Source of the DNA: Ramlibacter aurantiacus
Lineage (GTDB): Bacteria > Pseudomonadota > Gammaproteobacteria > Burkholderiales > Burkholderiaceae_C
Reading direction: 5' to 3'
NCBI RefSeq assembly: GCF_016722895.1
Contig: NZ_JAEQNA010000001.1
Location: 1,612,001 to 1,676,000, forward strand
Length of the DNA: 64,000 nt
Below, piece by piece: positions 1 to 7,910 of this stretch. Position 1 is the stretch's first letter; every line of letters starts with the position of its first letter. The position numbers and the translations under genes were made by a program. The notes beneath the pieces are model-generated. The model had not been told where the DNA came from, searched no databases, and worked only from the letters and a program-made list of their open reading frames with translations.

Positions 1-1367
1 AGGTCAAGGCGCAGCGACCAGTTGCGCAGGTAGTCGAGGTCGTAGCGAATGCGCCCTTCCATCTTTTCCAGCGAATCGGTCTCGCCCCGGTAGCCGTTGA
101 CCTGGGCCCACCCGGTCACGCCAGGCTTGACCTTGTGGCGAACCATGTAGCTCTTGATCAACGACCGGTAGAACTCGTTGTGCGCCACCGCGTGCGGCCG
201 CGGCCCGACGATGCTCATGCGCCCCTGCAGCACGTTGACGAACTGCGGCAGTTCGTCCATCGAGGTGCGGCGCAGGAAGGCGCCGATGGGCGTGACGCGG
301 TCGTCGTTGCGCTGCGCCTGGCGGATCTGCTCACCGTCCTCGACCACCCGCATGGAGCGGAACTTGTAGACGACGATCTGCTCGCCGTCGAGGCCGTAGC
401 GGCGCTGGCGGAAGATCACCGGGCCGGGCGAGGTGAGCTTGACCGCGATCGCGATCGCCAGCAGCAGCGGCGAGAGCATGAGCAGGAAGAGCGACGACAG
501 CACCACGTCGCTGGTCCGCTTGAGCAGGCCGGCCGGGCCACGGAAGGGTGTCTCGCACACGGAGATCACCGGCAGCCCGCAGACCTCGTCGGTGCGGCCC
601 TGGATCAGGTCGGTCACGAACATGTCGGGCACGAAGTAGACCGATGCCGTGGTGTCCTTCAGCGCATCGAGCAACTCCTTGATGCGCGGCTGCGAGGCCA
701 TGGGCAGCGACAGGTAGATCAGTTGCACGCGATGTGCCTTGACGAAGGGCGCGATGTCCGAGAGCCGGCCCAGGCAGCGATGGCGGCCCTCCAGGTGGTG
801 GCGGCTGTCGGTGCGGTCGTCGAAGTAGCCGACCAGGTCGATGCCGGTCTCGTGGTCGCTGGCCAGCCGGTCGGCCAGCGAGGCGCCCTGCTCGTTCAGG
901 CCCACGACCACGGCGCGCAGGGGCGGCCCCTGCAGGCGCACGATGTGCGGCGCGGCCACCCGCAGCAGCCAGTGCACCAGCAGCTGGCTGGCTGGCGCGA
1001 ACCACAGCCAGTTCAGCACCACCGCCTGCGACAGCTGGGGCAATTGCCCGGTGGCGACGCCGGTGGCCAGCAGCAGCGCGGCGATCCAGCTCCAGTCGAG
1101 GAGCGCGCCCGAGACCACGCGGCCCGCCGGCGCGCGCAGCCGCGGCCGGCCGGGGAAGGCCAGTGCGAAGGCCAGCACCGAGGTGACCACCCAGGGCGGG
1201 GACAGGTGTCCCTCGAACCACCAGACCAGCAGCCACAGCGACAGGGCCAGCACGGTGGGATCGAGGACCGCCTCCAGGCCCCGCAGCAGGCGACTCTCGC
1301 TGTGCGGCGGTGCGGCCGGTACCGGGGGCGGCACCGTCCACGCGGCGTGCGGCGTGGATTCACGCAT
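1..1367 (-). CDS. Undecaprenyl-phosphate sugar phosphotransferase, 3' end cut by window
   Basis: Membrane enzyme that moves a hexose-1-phosphate from a nucleotide sugar to undecaprenyl phosphate, the first step of exopolysaccharide repeat-unit assembly (WcaJ/EpsE-type family). I translated the minus strand from ATG at 1367. The visible 455 residues show a Pro-rich start, about four hydrophobic helices by residue 120, a nucleotide-binding-like middle domain (VVVGLNEQG), a further helix, then the bacterial sugar transferase core with KFRSMR, DELPQFVNVLQG and SIVGPRPH, ending near KPGVTGWAQVNGYRGET. The family usually has about 460-470 residues, so only a short tail lies outside the window. The start overlaps the end of the upstream LuxR gene by 8 nt, implying translational coupling. 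Confidence 0.9.
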   Translation of the reverse strand, partial: MRESTPHAAWTVPPPVPAAPPHSESRLLRGLEAVLDPTVLALSLWLLVWWFEGHLSPPWVVTSVLAFALAFPGRPRLRAPAGRVVSGALLDWSWIAALLLATGVATGQLPQLSQAVVLNWLWFAPASQLLVHWLLRVAAPHIVRLQGPPLRAVVVGLNEQGASLADRLASDHETGIDLVGYFDDRTDSRHHLEGRHRCLGRLSDIAPFVKAHRVQLIYLSLPMASQPRIKELLDALKDTTASVYFVPDMFVTDLIQGRTDEVCGLPVISVCETPFRGPAGLLKRTSDVVLSSLFLLMLSPLLLAIAIAVKLTSPGPVIFRQRRYGLDGEQIVVYKFRSMRVVEDGEQIRQAQRNDDRVTPIGAFLRRTSMDELPQFVNVLQGRMSIVGPRPHAVAHNEFYRSLIKSYMVRHKVKPGVTGWAQVNGYRGETDSLEKMEGRIRYDLDYLRNWSLRLD

Positions 1368-2154
1368 ACGTGGCCATCCGGGTGAGCTTGGCCACGGCCT
1401 GCGCGCGGTTCGTGACGTCGAGCTTGGTGAAGATGCTCTTCATGTGGTTCTTCACGGTGAACTCGCTGATGCGCAGGATGCAGCCGATTTCCGGATTGGT
1501 CTTGCCCATGGCCACCCAGACCATGATCTGCCGCTCACGCTCGCTGAGCGTGCCCAGCGGGCCGACCAGGTGGTCGATCTCGCCGCGCTCCAGGCGATTG
1601 GGCCGCAGCGCGGGCGTGGACATGGCGCGCAAGGACAGGTCGATGAAGGGCATCAGCAGCCGCAGCGTGGCCGGCGCGCCTTCGCCGGCCTGCGACTGGC
1701 TGCTCAAGGCCGCGAAGATGCGCTCGCAGCCGGTGCGGGCGTCGCGCGTGCCGTGGACCACGGCGCTGCGCATGGACGCGAGCGCCTGGCCCGCGGCCGA
1801 ATCGTGGCCCGAGCCGATGAACAGCTCGCCGCCGCCATGCACCTCGACCTGGCAGGCGCTGTGCTGTGCCGCCGTCCAGCAGTCGCGCAGGTAGTTCAGC
1901 AGGGGCATCAGCCGGGGTGTGCGGCACTCGTGGGTGCGCAGGCCCGGCAGGCTGGACACCAGGTCGACCTGGACCTCGCCCTTGTCGAAGTCACCCCAGG
2001 CAACCAGCAGCAGTTCGTGCGGCAGCAGGCACTGCACGTCGTCGCGCAGCCAGCGCCACAGGTCCGCGTGCGTCGCCAAGGCAGCACCCCGCGTGGCGAC
2101 ATGGAGGAAGGCAGCCGGATCGGTCGCCAGGTCGGTGCAGGTGGCTGCGCTCAT
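1360..2154 (-). CDS. LuxR-type transcriptional regulator (EpsA-like)
   Basis: 264-residue regulator, predicted to control the exopolysaccharide genes that follow it. The C-terminal 65 residues form a LuxR helix-turn-helix (LSERERQIMVWVAMGKTNPEIG, then ISEFTVKNHMKSIFTKL). The N-terminal part has no recognisable receiver or autoinducer signature. Its position directly before a polyprenyl sugar transferase matches EpsA regulators of exosortase B/exopolysaccharide loci in betaproteobacteria; that family name is from memory and not from a search. ATG at 2154 is preceded by a GGGAG ribosome-binding site and a good promoter (2184-2212). The stop overlaps the next gene. Confidence 0.82.
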   Translation of the reverse strand: MSAATCTDLATDPAAFLHVATRGAALATHADLWRWLRDDVQCLLPHELLLVAWGDFDKGEVQVDLVSSLPGLRTHECRTPRLMPLLNYLRDCWTAAQHSACQVEVHGGGELFIGSGHDSAAGQALASMRSAVVHGTRDARTGCERIFAALSSQSQAGEGAPATLRLLMPFIDLSLRAMSTPALRPNRLERGEIDHLVGPLGTLSERERQIMVWVAMGKTNPEIGCILRISEFTVKNHMKSIFTKLDVTNRAQAVAKLTRMATYA

Positions 2155-2183
2155 GCCTGGCTCCCGGACACGCGAAACGCCTC

Positions 2184-2212
2184 ATTACACAAACCCCCGG
2201 CCGGAATGTCAC
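2184..2212 (-). promoter_or_regulatory. Predicted sigma70 promoter of the LuxR-EPS operon
   Basis: On the minus strand GTGACA (2207-2212) and TGTAAT (2184-2189) are separated by exactly 17 nt; each differs from consensus in one base. The -10 box lies about 30 nt before the LuxR start codon. Confidence 0.55.
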
Positions 2213-2702
2213 GAGATGCCACGACGCGGTTTCCGATTCTTGCCGAGTGTTCCGCCCTGTCACCGCCGCGCCGGGCGCGCGGGGCCAGCTCTGGCCCGGG
2301 CGTCCGATGGACCGCGAGTGTGAAATTGCACATGAATCTGCTCCCTCGATAACTGCGAGCCGTGATCGTGCGCTAGCGGGACAGCACGGCTCTGTAGGCG
2401 CTGGACGGACACGCCTGTCGGAACCCCCCTTGCGTCCTGATGTGCATGTCCAGCCTGTTGTTTTCGCAAGCGAATGTGTGCGAAGCAGCCGCTTTGTCAC
2501 ATGGCTTTACGCCTGTCGACGACGGCCCGCGCGGCTTTTGGACCAAAGCTGTGCTTGGCCGGCGCCGACGAGTTGCCGGGCGACCACAGTGGCCCTTCGG
2601 GTGATGCGGTGATGCGTCCCGGCTGCGCCACGGCAGGCGGACTTTTGTCGGGGCGGCGAAGCCGCCGGGTGGAGCGTCGTGCGCCGTGAAGAGTCGCGGC
2701 GC
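2213..2702. other. Intergenic stretch without a supported gene
   Basis: This is the upstream region of the LuxR gene. It includes a less GC-rich patch around 2330-2520. Open frames on both strands here have no domain, start signal or codon pattern that I can support, and I see no RNA gene. Confidence 0.5.
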
Positions 2703-3011
2703 TCAGAAGCGCGGCAGGTCCTGCAGCCGGGTGCCCGATACCCCATCGGGAAAAGCCAGGGTCTCGAGCCCCTGCGCCGACAGGCCCACCTGCAGCCCAG
2801 GACCCAGCCGGCCGCCGGAGCCGTGCTCGGGCAACCAGGCGACCACGGGATCGCCTTCGAGCAAACGGTCGATCACGGTGGTGGCGCGGGTGGGCGCGGG
2901 CGCCAGGTCCCACTGCATGCGGTCGACATCGAGCAGGCCCATCATGGCCGCCTCGATTTCGTCCGGACCCTGCCAGCGGAGTGCGGTGATGGCGTAGACG
3001 GCGTGTTCCAT
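2703..3011 (-). CDS. Conserved-looking hypothetical protein, 102 aa
   Basis: I do not recognise this family. The product begins MEHAVYAITALRW, is rich in acidic and Gly residues and has no signal peptide or membrane segment; it looks like a small cytoplasmic alpha/beta protein. An in-frame ATG three codons upstream (3020) is an alternative start; neither has a strong ribosome-binding site. It is divergent from the nuclease-like gene at 3110, with which it shares the intergenic space. Confidence 0.6.
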   Translation of the reverse strand: MEHAVYAITALRWQGPDEIEAAMMGLLDVDRMQWDLAPAPTRATTVIDRLLEGDPVVAWLPEHGSGGRLGPGLQVGLSAQGLETLAFPDGVSGTRLQDLPRF

Positions 3012-3109
3012 GCGCGGCATTGTGGGCAGGCCATCTCGTAGCGCGAGGGGCGCAGGACCGACAACCTCCGTGGGACCGAACCTACTCGAGCACCTAAACT
3101 GCCGCCGCC

Positions 3110-3886
3110 ATGGATCCCGCCAGCTCGTCCTTCGTCCCCGGCCGCCATCACGCCCGCCGCCTGCGGGAGATCCACCGCTCGGCCGGATGGCCCTGCCTGG
3201 ACGGGCTGGAGCTGGAGTTGCTGGCGGCGGGACTCGTGGAGCGCCTGCGCGACGAGGTCGGTCGCGAGTGCCTGCGCCTGACCGCGTCGGGCATCGAGCT
3301 GGTGGCGCGGCAGATGGCCCACAACCGGGCCGCGCTGTCGGCGCACGAAGCGTTGGTCCGCCGGGTGGCGCGCGAGATGCTGCGGGCCGGACGCATCGCC
3401 TGGTGCGGCTTGTCGCTGCGCGCGCGCAGCGGTCCGGAACTGCCCTGGGGCATCGCGCGACCCGACGTGTTCTCCATTCGCCAGACCTCGGTGGAGGCCT
3501 ACCTGGAGCCGCTGGTGCACGAGGTGAAGGTGCGGCGCTCCGACCTGCTGGCCGACCTGCGCCAGCCAGGCAAGCGTGCGGCGTACCTCGACCTGGCACC
3601 GTGCTGGTACGTGCTCGGGCAGGACGCGCGCGGCCGCTCGATCGGCGAACCCGACGAGATCCCCGCCGAGTGCGGCGTGCTCATGGCGTCGGGTGGACGG
3701 CTGGTGCTGGCGCGGGCCCCGGCGGCGGGCCCGCGGGACAAGCTGCCGTTCGCGGTGTGGATGGCGCTCGCCAAGGCCACGCCGGTGGCCGACGAGGCCG
3801 ACGACGCACAGGGGCTGCTGGGCGAACCTCAGTCGCCGTCACCGTCGGCGCCACCCGAGCCGCCATCGGCACCATCGCTGGATTGA
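3110..3886 (+). CDS. MmcB-like PD-(D/E)XK nuclease-fold protein
   Basis: 258 residues. The first 75 look like a winged-helix segment (LELLAAGLVERL, then LRLTASGIELV). The middle carries a PD-(D/E)XK arrangement: D119 in ARPDVFSI and E138-x-K140 in HEVKVRRSDL, followed by the hydrophobic strand CWYVLG. This layout fits the MmcB family of DNA-repair nucleases. The last 30 residues are a Pro/Ser-rich tail. Start ATG 3110; a TAAACT box sits about 10 nt before it, suggesting a very short leader. Its 3' end overlaps antisense with the small gene at 3829-4029. The family assignment rests on motif layout only. Confidence 0.65.
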   Translation: MDPASSSFVPGRHHARRLREIHRSAGWPCLDGLELELLAAGLVERLRDEVGRECLRLTASGIELVARQMAHNRAALSAHEALVRRVAREMLRAGRIAWCGLSLRARSGPELPWGIARPDVFSIRQTSVEAYLEPLVHEVKVRRSDLLADLRQPGKRAAYLDLAPCWYVLGQDARGRSIGEPDEIPAECGVLMASGGRLVLARAPAAGPRDKLPFAVWMALAKATPVADEADDAQGLLGEPQSPSPSAPPEPPSAPSLD

Positions 3887-4029
3887 TCCGGCTCGGGCGG
3901 CTGGTCGGCCGCTCCGCCCTCGCCATCGCCTCGACGGCGCGGGATGTCGTCTTCCTGCCGCAGCTCGGGCTCCTCCCGGTCCATGTGCGGAGTGGGCGGC
4001 GTGATGCCGCGCGGGGTCGGCTCGGGCAT
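3829..4029 (-). CDS. Small Pro/Asp/Gly-rich hypothetical protein, 66 aa
   Basis: Unrecognised. The protein is very rich in Pro, Glu, Asp and Gly and is probably disordered; the last third is mainly Gly/Asp/Ser. It begins 5 nt after the stop of the similar small gene at 4035-4196, so the two may be co-transcribed. The final 58 nt overlap the 3' end of the gene on the opposite strand. Composition bias in a GC-rich genome makes this a moderate call. Confidence 0.4.
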   Translation of the reverse strand: MPEPTPRGITPPTPHMDREEPELRQEDDIPRRRGDGEGGAADQPPEPDQSSDGADGGSGGADGDGD

Positions 4030-4034
4030 GGTTG

Positions 4035-4196
4035 CTAAGGCTGCAAGGGTTTGGCCCCCGGGTCTTCGGGATCGCCCGGCACCAGGTCGGGCAGGAACTC
4101 GGGCTCGACGGGAAGCCGCGTGGTGTTGGGCTGGTCGGCCGGCTCTTCGGCGCCGGTGTCGGGCGTGTGGTCCGGCTCGACGGGGTGGGTGGCCAT
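4035..4196 (-). CDS. Small Pro/Glu/Asp-rich hypothetical protein, 53 aa
   Basis: Read directly from the minus strand: ATG at 4196, TAG at 4035-4037. The product begins MATHPVEPDHTPDTGAEEP and stays rich in Pro, Asp and Glu. It lies 21 nt after the stop of the 91-aa gene (4218-4493) and 5 nt before the next small gene, so these three may form one operon. No family recognised. Confidence 0.4.
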   Translation of the reverse strand: MATHPVEPDHTPDTGAEEPADQPNTTRLPVEPEFLPDLVPGDPEDPGAKPLQP

Positions 4197-4217
4197 CGGC
4201 GCGCTCGCTCCGGCCGA

Positions 4218-4493
4218 TCAGGAGTTCTCTTCGGACGCCCGCTGCGCCTCTCGCCGGACCACCGTGCTGGGCTCGTGGGTGAAAGGCAGGCGCGGCAGGC
4301 CCATCAGGGTCTGCAGCCGGGCGTGGGCACGGTCCATGTCGGCGCCGATCATGGCCAGCGCCACCTCGTGCCCGGGTTCGTTCTTCGCGATCTCGAGGTA
4401 GGCCGCGCGGAACCGCTGGTAGTCGGCCTCCGCCTGTGCCACCTCGTGTTGAGCCGCCACCATCTTGGCGTACTCGGAACGGCTGTTACGCAT
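4218..4493 (-). CDS. Small helical hypothetical protein, 91 aa
   Basis: Unrecognised. The product (MRNSRSEYAKMVAAQHEVAQ...) is predicted to be mostly helical, with Ala/Glu/Arg-rich stretches typical of a coiled coil, and has no membrane segment. ATG 4493 is chosen because GGAAG sits 5 nt upstream. Likely first gene of the small minus-strand cluster down to 3829. Confidence 0.55.
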   Translation of the reverse strand: MRNSRSEYAKMVAAQHEVAQAEADYQRFRAAYLEIAKNEPGHEVALAMIGADMDRAHARLQTLMGLPRLPFTHEPSTVVRREAQRASEENS

Positions 4494-4706
4494 GGGACTT
4501 CCATAGTGGGCTGCGATTCCCAAATCCTAGGCATCCGGCGGGCGCGGTGTGTTGAGGAACTGAAACAAACGCGTGTGGGTACCGCTGAGCCCGGCCAGGC
4601 AACGGCTGCGCGCATGGAGGAGCTGCTGGCGGATTCGACTGGTCCGTCGCGGGGGCTTCCAGCCGCGCCACAGCTGCCTAAAATGGCCGCCGCAGTCCCC
4701 TCCTCC

Positions 4707-6779
4707 ATGGCTCCTTCGGACACCCGACCCCATCCGCTCCTGCTGGCCGCAGGCAGCGCCGCCGCGAGCCAGACGGGGCAACTGCTCCAGGCGACGGACT
4801 GGTCCGCCACCGCGCTGGGGCCGATCGAGCGCTGGCCGCAGAGCCTGCGCATCGCGGTGAGCATCTGCCTGAACTCGCGCTTCCCGATGTTCGTGTGGTG
4901 GGGACCCGAGCTGGTCAACATCTACAACGACGCCTACATACCCGTCATGGGCCAGCGCCATCCGCGCGGCTTCGGCCAGCCGGCCCGTGCCACCTGGCAC
5001 GAGATCTGGGACGTGCTGGGCCCCCAGCAGGAAGCCGTGATGCTGCGCGGCGAGGCCACCTGGAACGAACGGGTGCTGCTGGTGATGGAGCGCAACGGCT
5101 TTCCCGAGCCCACCTACTTCACCTGGTCCTACAGCCCGATCCATCGCGAGGACGGTCGAATCGGCGGCCTGTTCTGCGCCTGCACCGAAGAAACGGCCCA
5201 CGTGGCCGCCGAGCGGGAACGTGACGAATTGGTGGAGAGCGCGCAGAACGCCGCGCGCACGCTGCAGACGTGGTTCGACAACGCGCCCGGCTTCGTGGCG
5301 CTTCTGGGCGGGCCGGACCACGTGTTCGAGATGGTGAACAAGGCCTACCTGCAGCTGGTCGGCCACCGCGACATCGTGGGCAAGCCCATGGCCGAGGCCC
5401 TGCCGGAGGTCGTGGCGCAGGGCTTCGATGCCCTGCTCGACGAGGTGTTCGCCACGGGCCAGCCCTACTTCGCACGCGCGATGCGGGTGCGCCTGCAGAT
5501 GGAGCCGGGTGCGCCACTGGTGGAGCGCTTCCTCGACCTGGTGTACCAGCCCGTGCGCGAGACCAGCGGAGCGGTGGTGGGCGTGTTCGCGCAAGGTCAT
5601 GACGTGACCGAACAGGTGACCGCGAGCCAGGCGCTGCGCGAGGCCGACCTGCGCAAGGACGAATTCCTGGCCACCTTGGCGCACGAGTTGCGCAACCCGC
5701 TCGCCCCCGTCCGGCAGGCGGCCCGGCTGGCACGCATCCCCGAGCTGGACGAAGCGCGCCGCGAGTGGGCGCTGGATGTGATCGAGCGCCAGGTGAGCCG
5801 CATGACGCTGCTGATCGACGACCTGCTGGACGTCTCCCGCATCTCTCGCGGCAAGCTCGAGTTGCGCCTCACCTGCGTCGACCTGCGCCAGCTCGTCGCG
5901 TCCATGGTGGAGACCGCCGCGCCGGGCCTGCAGGCCAAGGCACACGCGCTGCAGCTGCGCCTGCCGCCGGGTCCCGTGCGGGTGCAGGCCGACCCGGTGC
6001 GGCTGGAGCAGGTGGTCAGCAACCTGTTGTCCAACGCGCGCAAGTACACCGACCCGGGCGGCCGCATCGAGGTCGAGCTGACCACGCACGGACACGAGGC
6101 CGTGCTGTGCGTGCGCGACAGCGGCATCGGCCTGAGCGAAGGGGATCGCAACCGCATCTTCGGCATGTTCTCGCAGGTGCGCTCGGCCATCGACCGGGCC
6201 GAGGGCGGCCTGGGTATCGGGCTGGCCCTCAGCCGCGGGCTGGTGCACCTGCACGGCGGCCGGATCGACGTGCACAGCGAGGGCCCGGGACGCGGATCCG
6301 AGTTCGTGGTGCGGCTGCCGCTGCAGCCCGATGGTGCCGCGGACACGCCCGTGCCGCTGCCGGAATCCGCTCCGCTGCCACGGGGCGACGGCGGCGAGCT
6401 CAGCCTGCTCCTGGCTGATGACAACCTCGATGCCCTGGAAACCCTGGCCATGCTGCTGGAGGCGCACGGGTACGTGGTCCACACGGCACAGGACGGCGAG
6501 CAGGCCTTGGCCAAGCTGCGGCAGCTGCGCCCGCAGGTGGGCATCCTGGACATCGGCATGCCGGGCATGAACGGCTATGAAGTCGCTCGACGCTTCAGGG
6601 CAGCCGAGCCGGACGCGCCGGTGCGGCTGGTGGCGCTCACCGGCTGGGGCCAGGCGCAGGACCAGGCGCGCGCGCTGAACAGCGGATTCGACTTCCACTG
6701 CACCAAGCCGGTGGACGTGCATCACCTGCTCGAGCTGATCCAGCAGGCCGGCACCGCCGTCGACCGCGCCACGGGCTGA
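4707..6779 (+). CDS. PAS-containing hybrid sensor histidine kinase
   Basis: 690 residues, apparently soluble: no membrane segment seen. Order: N-terminal PAS/GAF-like sensory region (FPMFVWWGPELVNIYNDAY is typical of a PAS-kinase family), a second PAS around residues 185-310, HisKA with the phospho-acceptor H326 in ATLAHELRNPL, HATPase (SNLLSNARKYTDPGG; GLGIGLALSRGLV), then a C-terminal receiver (LLLADDN; phospho-Asp in ILDIGMPGMNGYE; K in FHCTKPV). No partner regulator is adjacent, so the receiver may act internally or through a phosphorelay. Start uncertain: ATG 4683 and ATG 4707 are both in frame and neither has a ribosome-binding site. A TAAAAT -10-like box spans 4679-4684, which would favour 4707. 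Confidence 0.85.
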   Translation: MAPSDTRPHPLLLAAGSAAASQTGQLLQATDWSATALGPIERWPQSLRIAVSICLNSRFPMFVWWGPELVNIYNDAYIPVMGQRHPRGFGQPARATWHEIWDVLGPQQEAVMLRGEATWNERVLLVMERNGFPEPTYFTWSYSPIHREDGRIGGLFCACTEETAHVAAERERDELVESAQNAARTLQTWFDNAPGFVALLGGPDHVFEMVNKAYLQLVGHRDIVGKPMAEALPEVVAQGFDALLDEVFATGQPYFARAMRVRLQMEPGAPLVERFLDLVYQPVRETSGAVVGVFAQGHDVTEQVTASQALREADLRKDEFLATLAHELRNPLAPVRQAARLARIPELDEARREWALDVIERQVSRMTLLIDDLLDVSRISRGKLELRLTCVDLRQLVASMVETAAPGLQAKAHALQLRLPPGPVRVQADPVRLEQVVSNLLSNARKYTDPGGRIEVELTTHGHEAVLCVRDSGIGLSEGDRNRIFGMFSQVRSAIDRAEGGLGIGLALSRGLVHLHGGRIDVHSEGPGRGSEFVVRLPLQPDGAADTPVPLPESAPLPRGDGGELSLLLADDNLDALETLAMLLEAHGYVVHTAQDGEQALAKLRQLRPQVGILDIGMPGMNGYEVARRFRAAEPDAPVRLVALTGWGQAQDQARALNSGFDFHCTKPVDVHHLLELIQQAGTAVDRATG

Positions 6780-6902
6780 GAAGGTCTTCGGCGCCGGGGC
6801 CGCGGCCCAGGACGTCGATTGTTTGACGCCTTGCCACGCCGGGGACATGCCGAGCGTGGACTTCGCTTCGCCACCGCGCCGACAACTGATAGGGTTCACG
6901 GC

Positions 6903-7907
6903 ATGCAAGTCGCCGTCTTCAGCACGCGGTCCTACGACCGCGACTTCCTCACGCGGGCAAATGCGGCCGGGCGGCACCGGCTGGTGTTCATCGACGCGCG
7001 GTTGGACGCCGCCACCGTGGCGGCGGCCGCGGGTTCCCGGGCCGTGTGCGTGTTCGTCAACGACCGGCTGGACGCGGCCGTCCTGCGCGAGCTGCACGCC
7101 CTCGGCGTGCGCCTGGTGGCGCTGCGCTGCGCCGGCTTCAACAACGTGGACCTGCGCTGCGCGGCCGAACTCGGCATGGCGGTGGGCCGGGTGCCCGAGT
7201 ACTCGCCGCACGCCGTGGCCGAGCACACGGTGGCCCTGATCCTCACGCTCGATCGCAAGACCCACCGCGCCCACGCGCGGGTGCGCGAAGGCAACTTCGC
7301 GCTGGAAGGCCTGCTGGGTTTCGACCTGCAGGGCCGGACCGTGGGCGTGGTGGGCACGGGCCGGATCGGCCAGTGCTTCACTCGCATCATGGCCGGCTTC
7401 GGCTGCGAACTGCTGGCCTTCGACCCGCATCCGGACGAGGGCTGCCGCGCGGCGGGCGTGCGTTACGTGGAGCTGGACGAGCTGCTCGCGCGCAGCGACA
7501 TCGTCAGCCTGCACTGCCCGCTCACGCCGCAGACCCGCCACCTCATCGATGCGCAGGCCCTGGCCCGCATGAAGCCGGGCGCGATGCTGGTCAACACGAG
7601 CCGCGGTGCGGTGATCGACACGCCGGCCGTGATCGATGCGCTGAAGTCGGGCCGGCTGGGCCACCTGGGGCTCGACGTCTACGAAGAGGAAGCCGACCTG
7701 TTCTTCCAGGACCTCTCGGGCGAGGTGCTGCGCGACGACGTTTTCGCGCGGCTGCTGACCTTCCCGAACGTGTTGATCACGGGGCACCAGGCCTTCTTCA
7801 CCGAGGAGGCGATGGCCGCGATCGCGAACACCACGCTGGCCAACATCGACGCGTTCGAGCATGACGGACAGCCGGCGCATCCGGTGTCGATCGAGCGGCT
7901 GGCCTGA
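6903..7907 (+). CDS. ldhA: D-lactate dehydrogenase / D-2-hydroxyacid dehydrogenase
   Basis: 334-residue NAD-dependent dehydrogenase that interconverts pyruvate and D-lactate or a related 2-hydroxyacid. The Rossmann motif is GVVGTGRIGQ; the catalytic Arg lies in NTSRGAVIDT, the Glu in VYEEEAD and the His in ITGHQAFFTEEA. Length and the GHQAFFT signature fit fermentative LdhA-type enzymes. It ends 3 nt before a lactate permease gene, which supports lactate as the substrate. Confidence 0.85.
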   Translation: MQVAVFSTRSYDRDFLTRANAAGRHRLVFIDARLDAATVAAAAGSRAVCVFVNDRLDAAVLRELHALGVRLVALRCAGFNNVDLRCAAELGMAVGRVPEYSPHAVAEHTVALILTLDRKTHRAHARVREGNFALEGLLGFDLQGRTVGVVGTGRIGQCFTRIMAGFGCELLAFDPHPDEGCRAAGVRYVELDELLARSDIVSLHCPLTPQTRHLIDAQALARMKPGAMLVNTSRGAVIDTPAVIDALKSGRLGHLGLDVYEEEADLFFQDLSGEVLRDDVFARLLTFPNVLITGHQAFFTEEAMAAIANTTLANIDAFEHDGQPAHPVSIERLA

Positions 7908-7910
7908 GGG

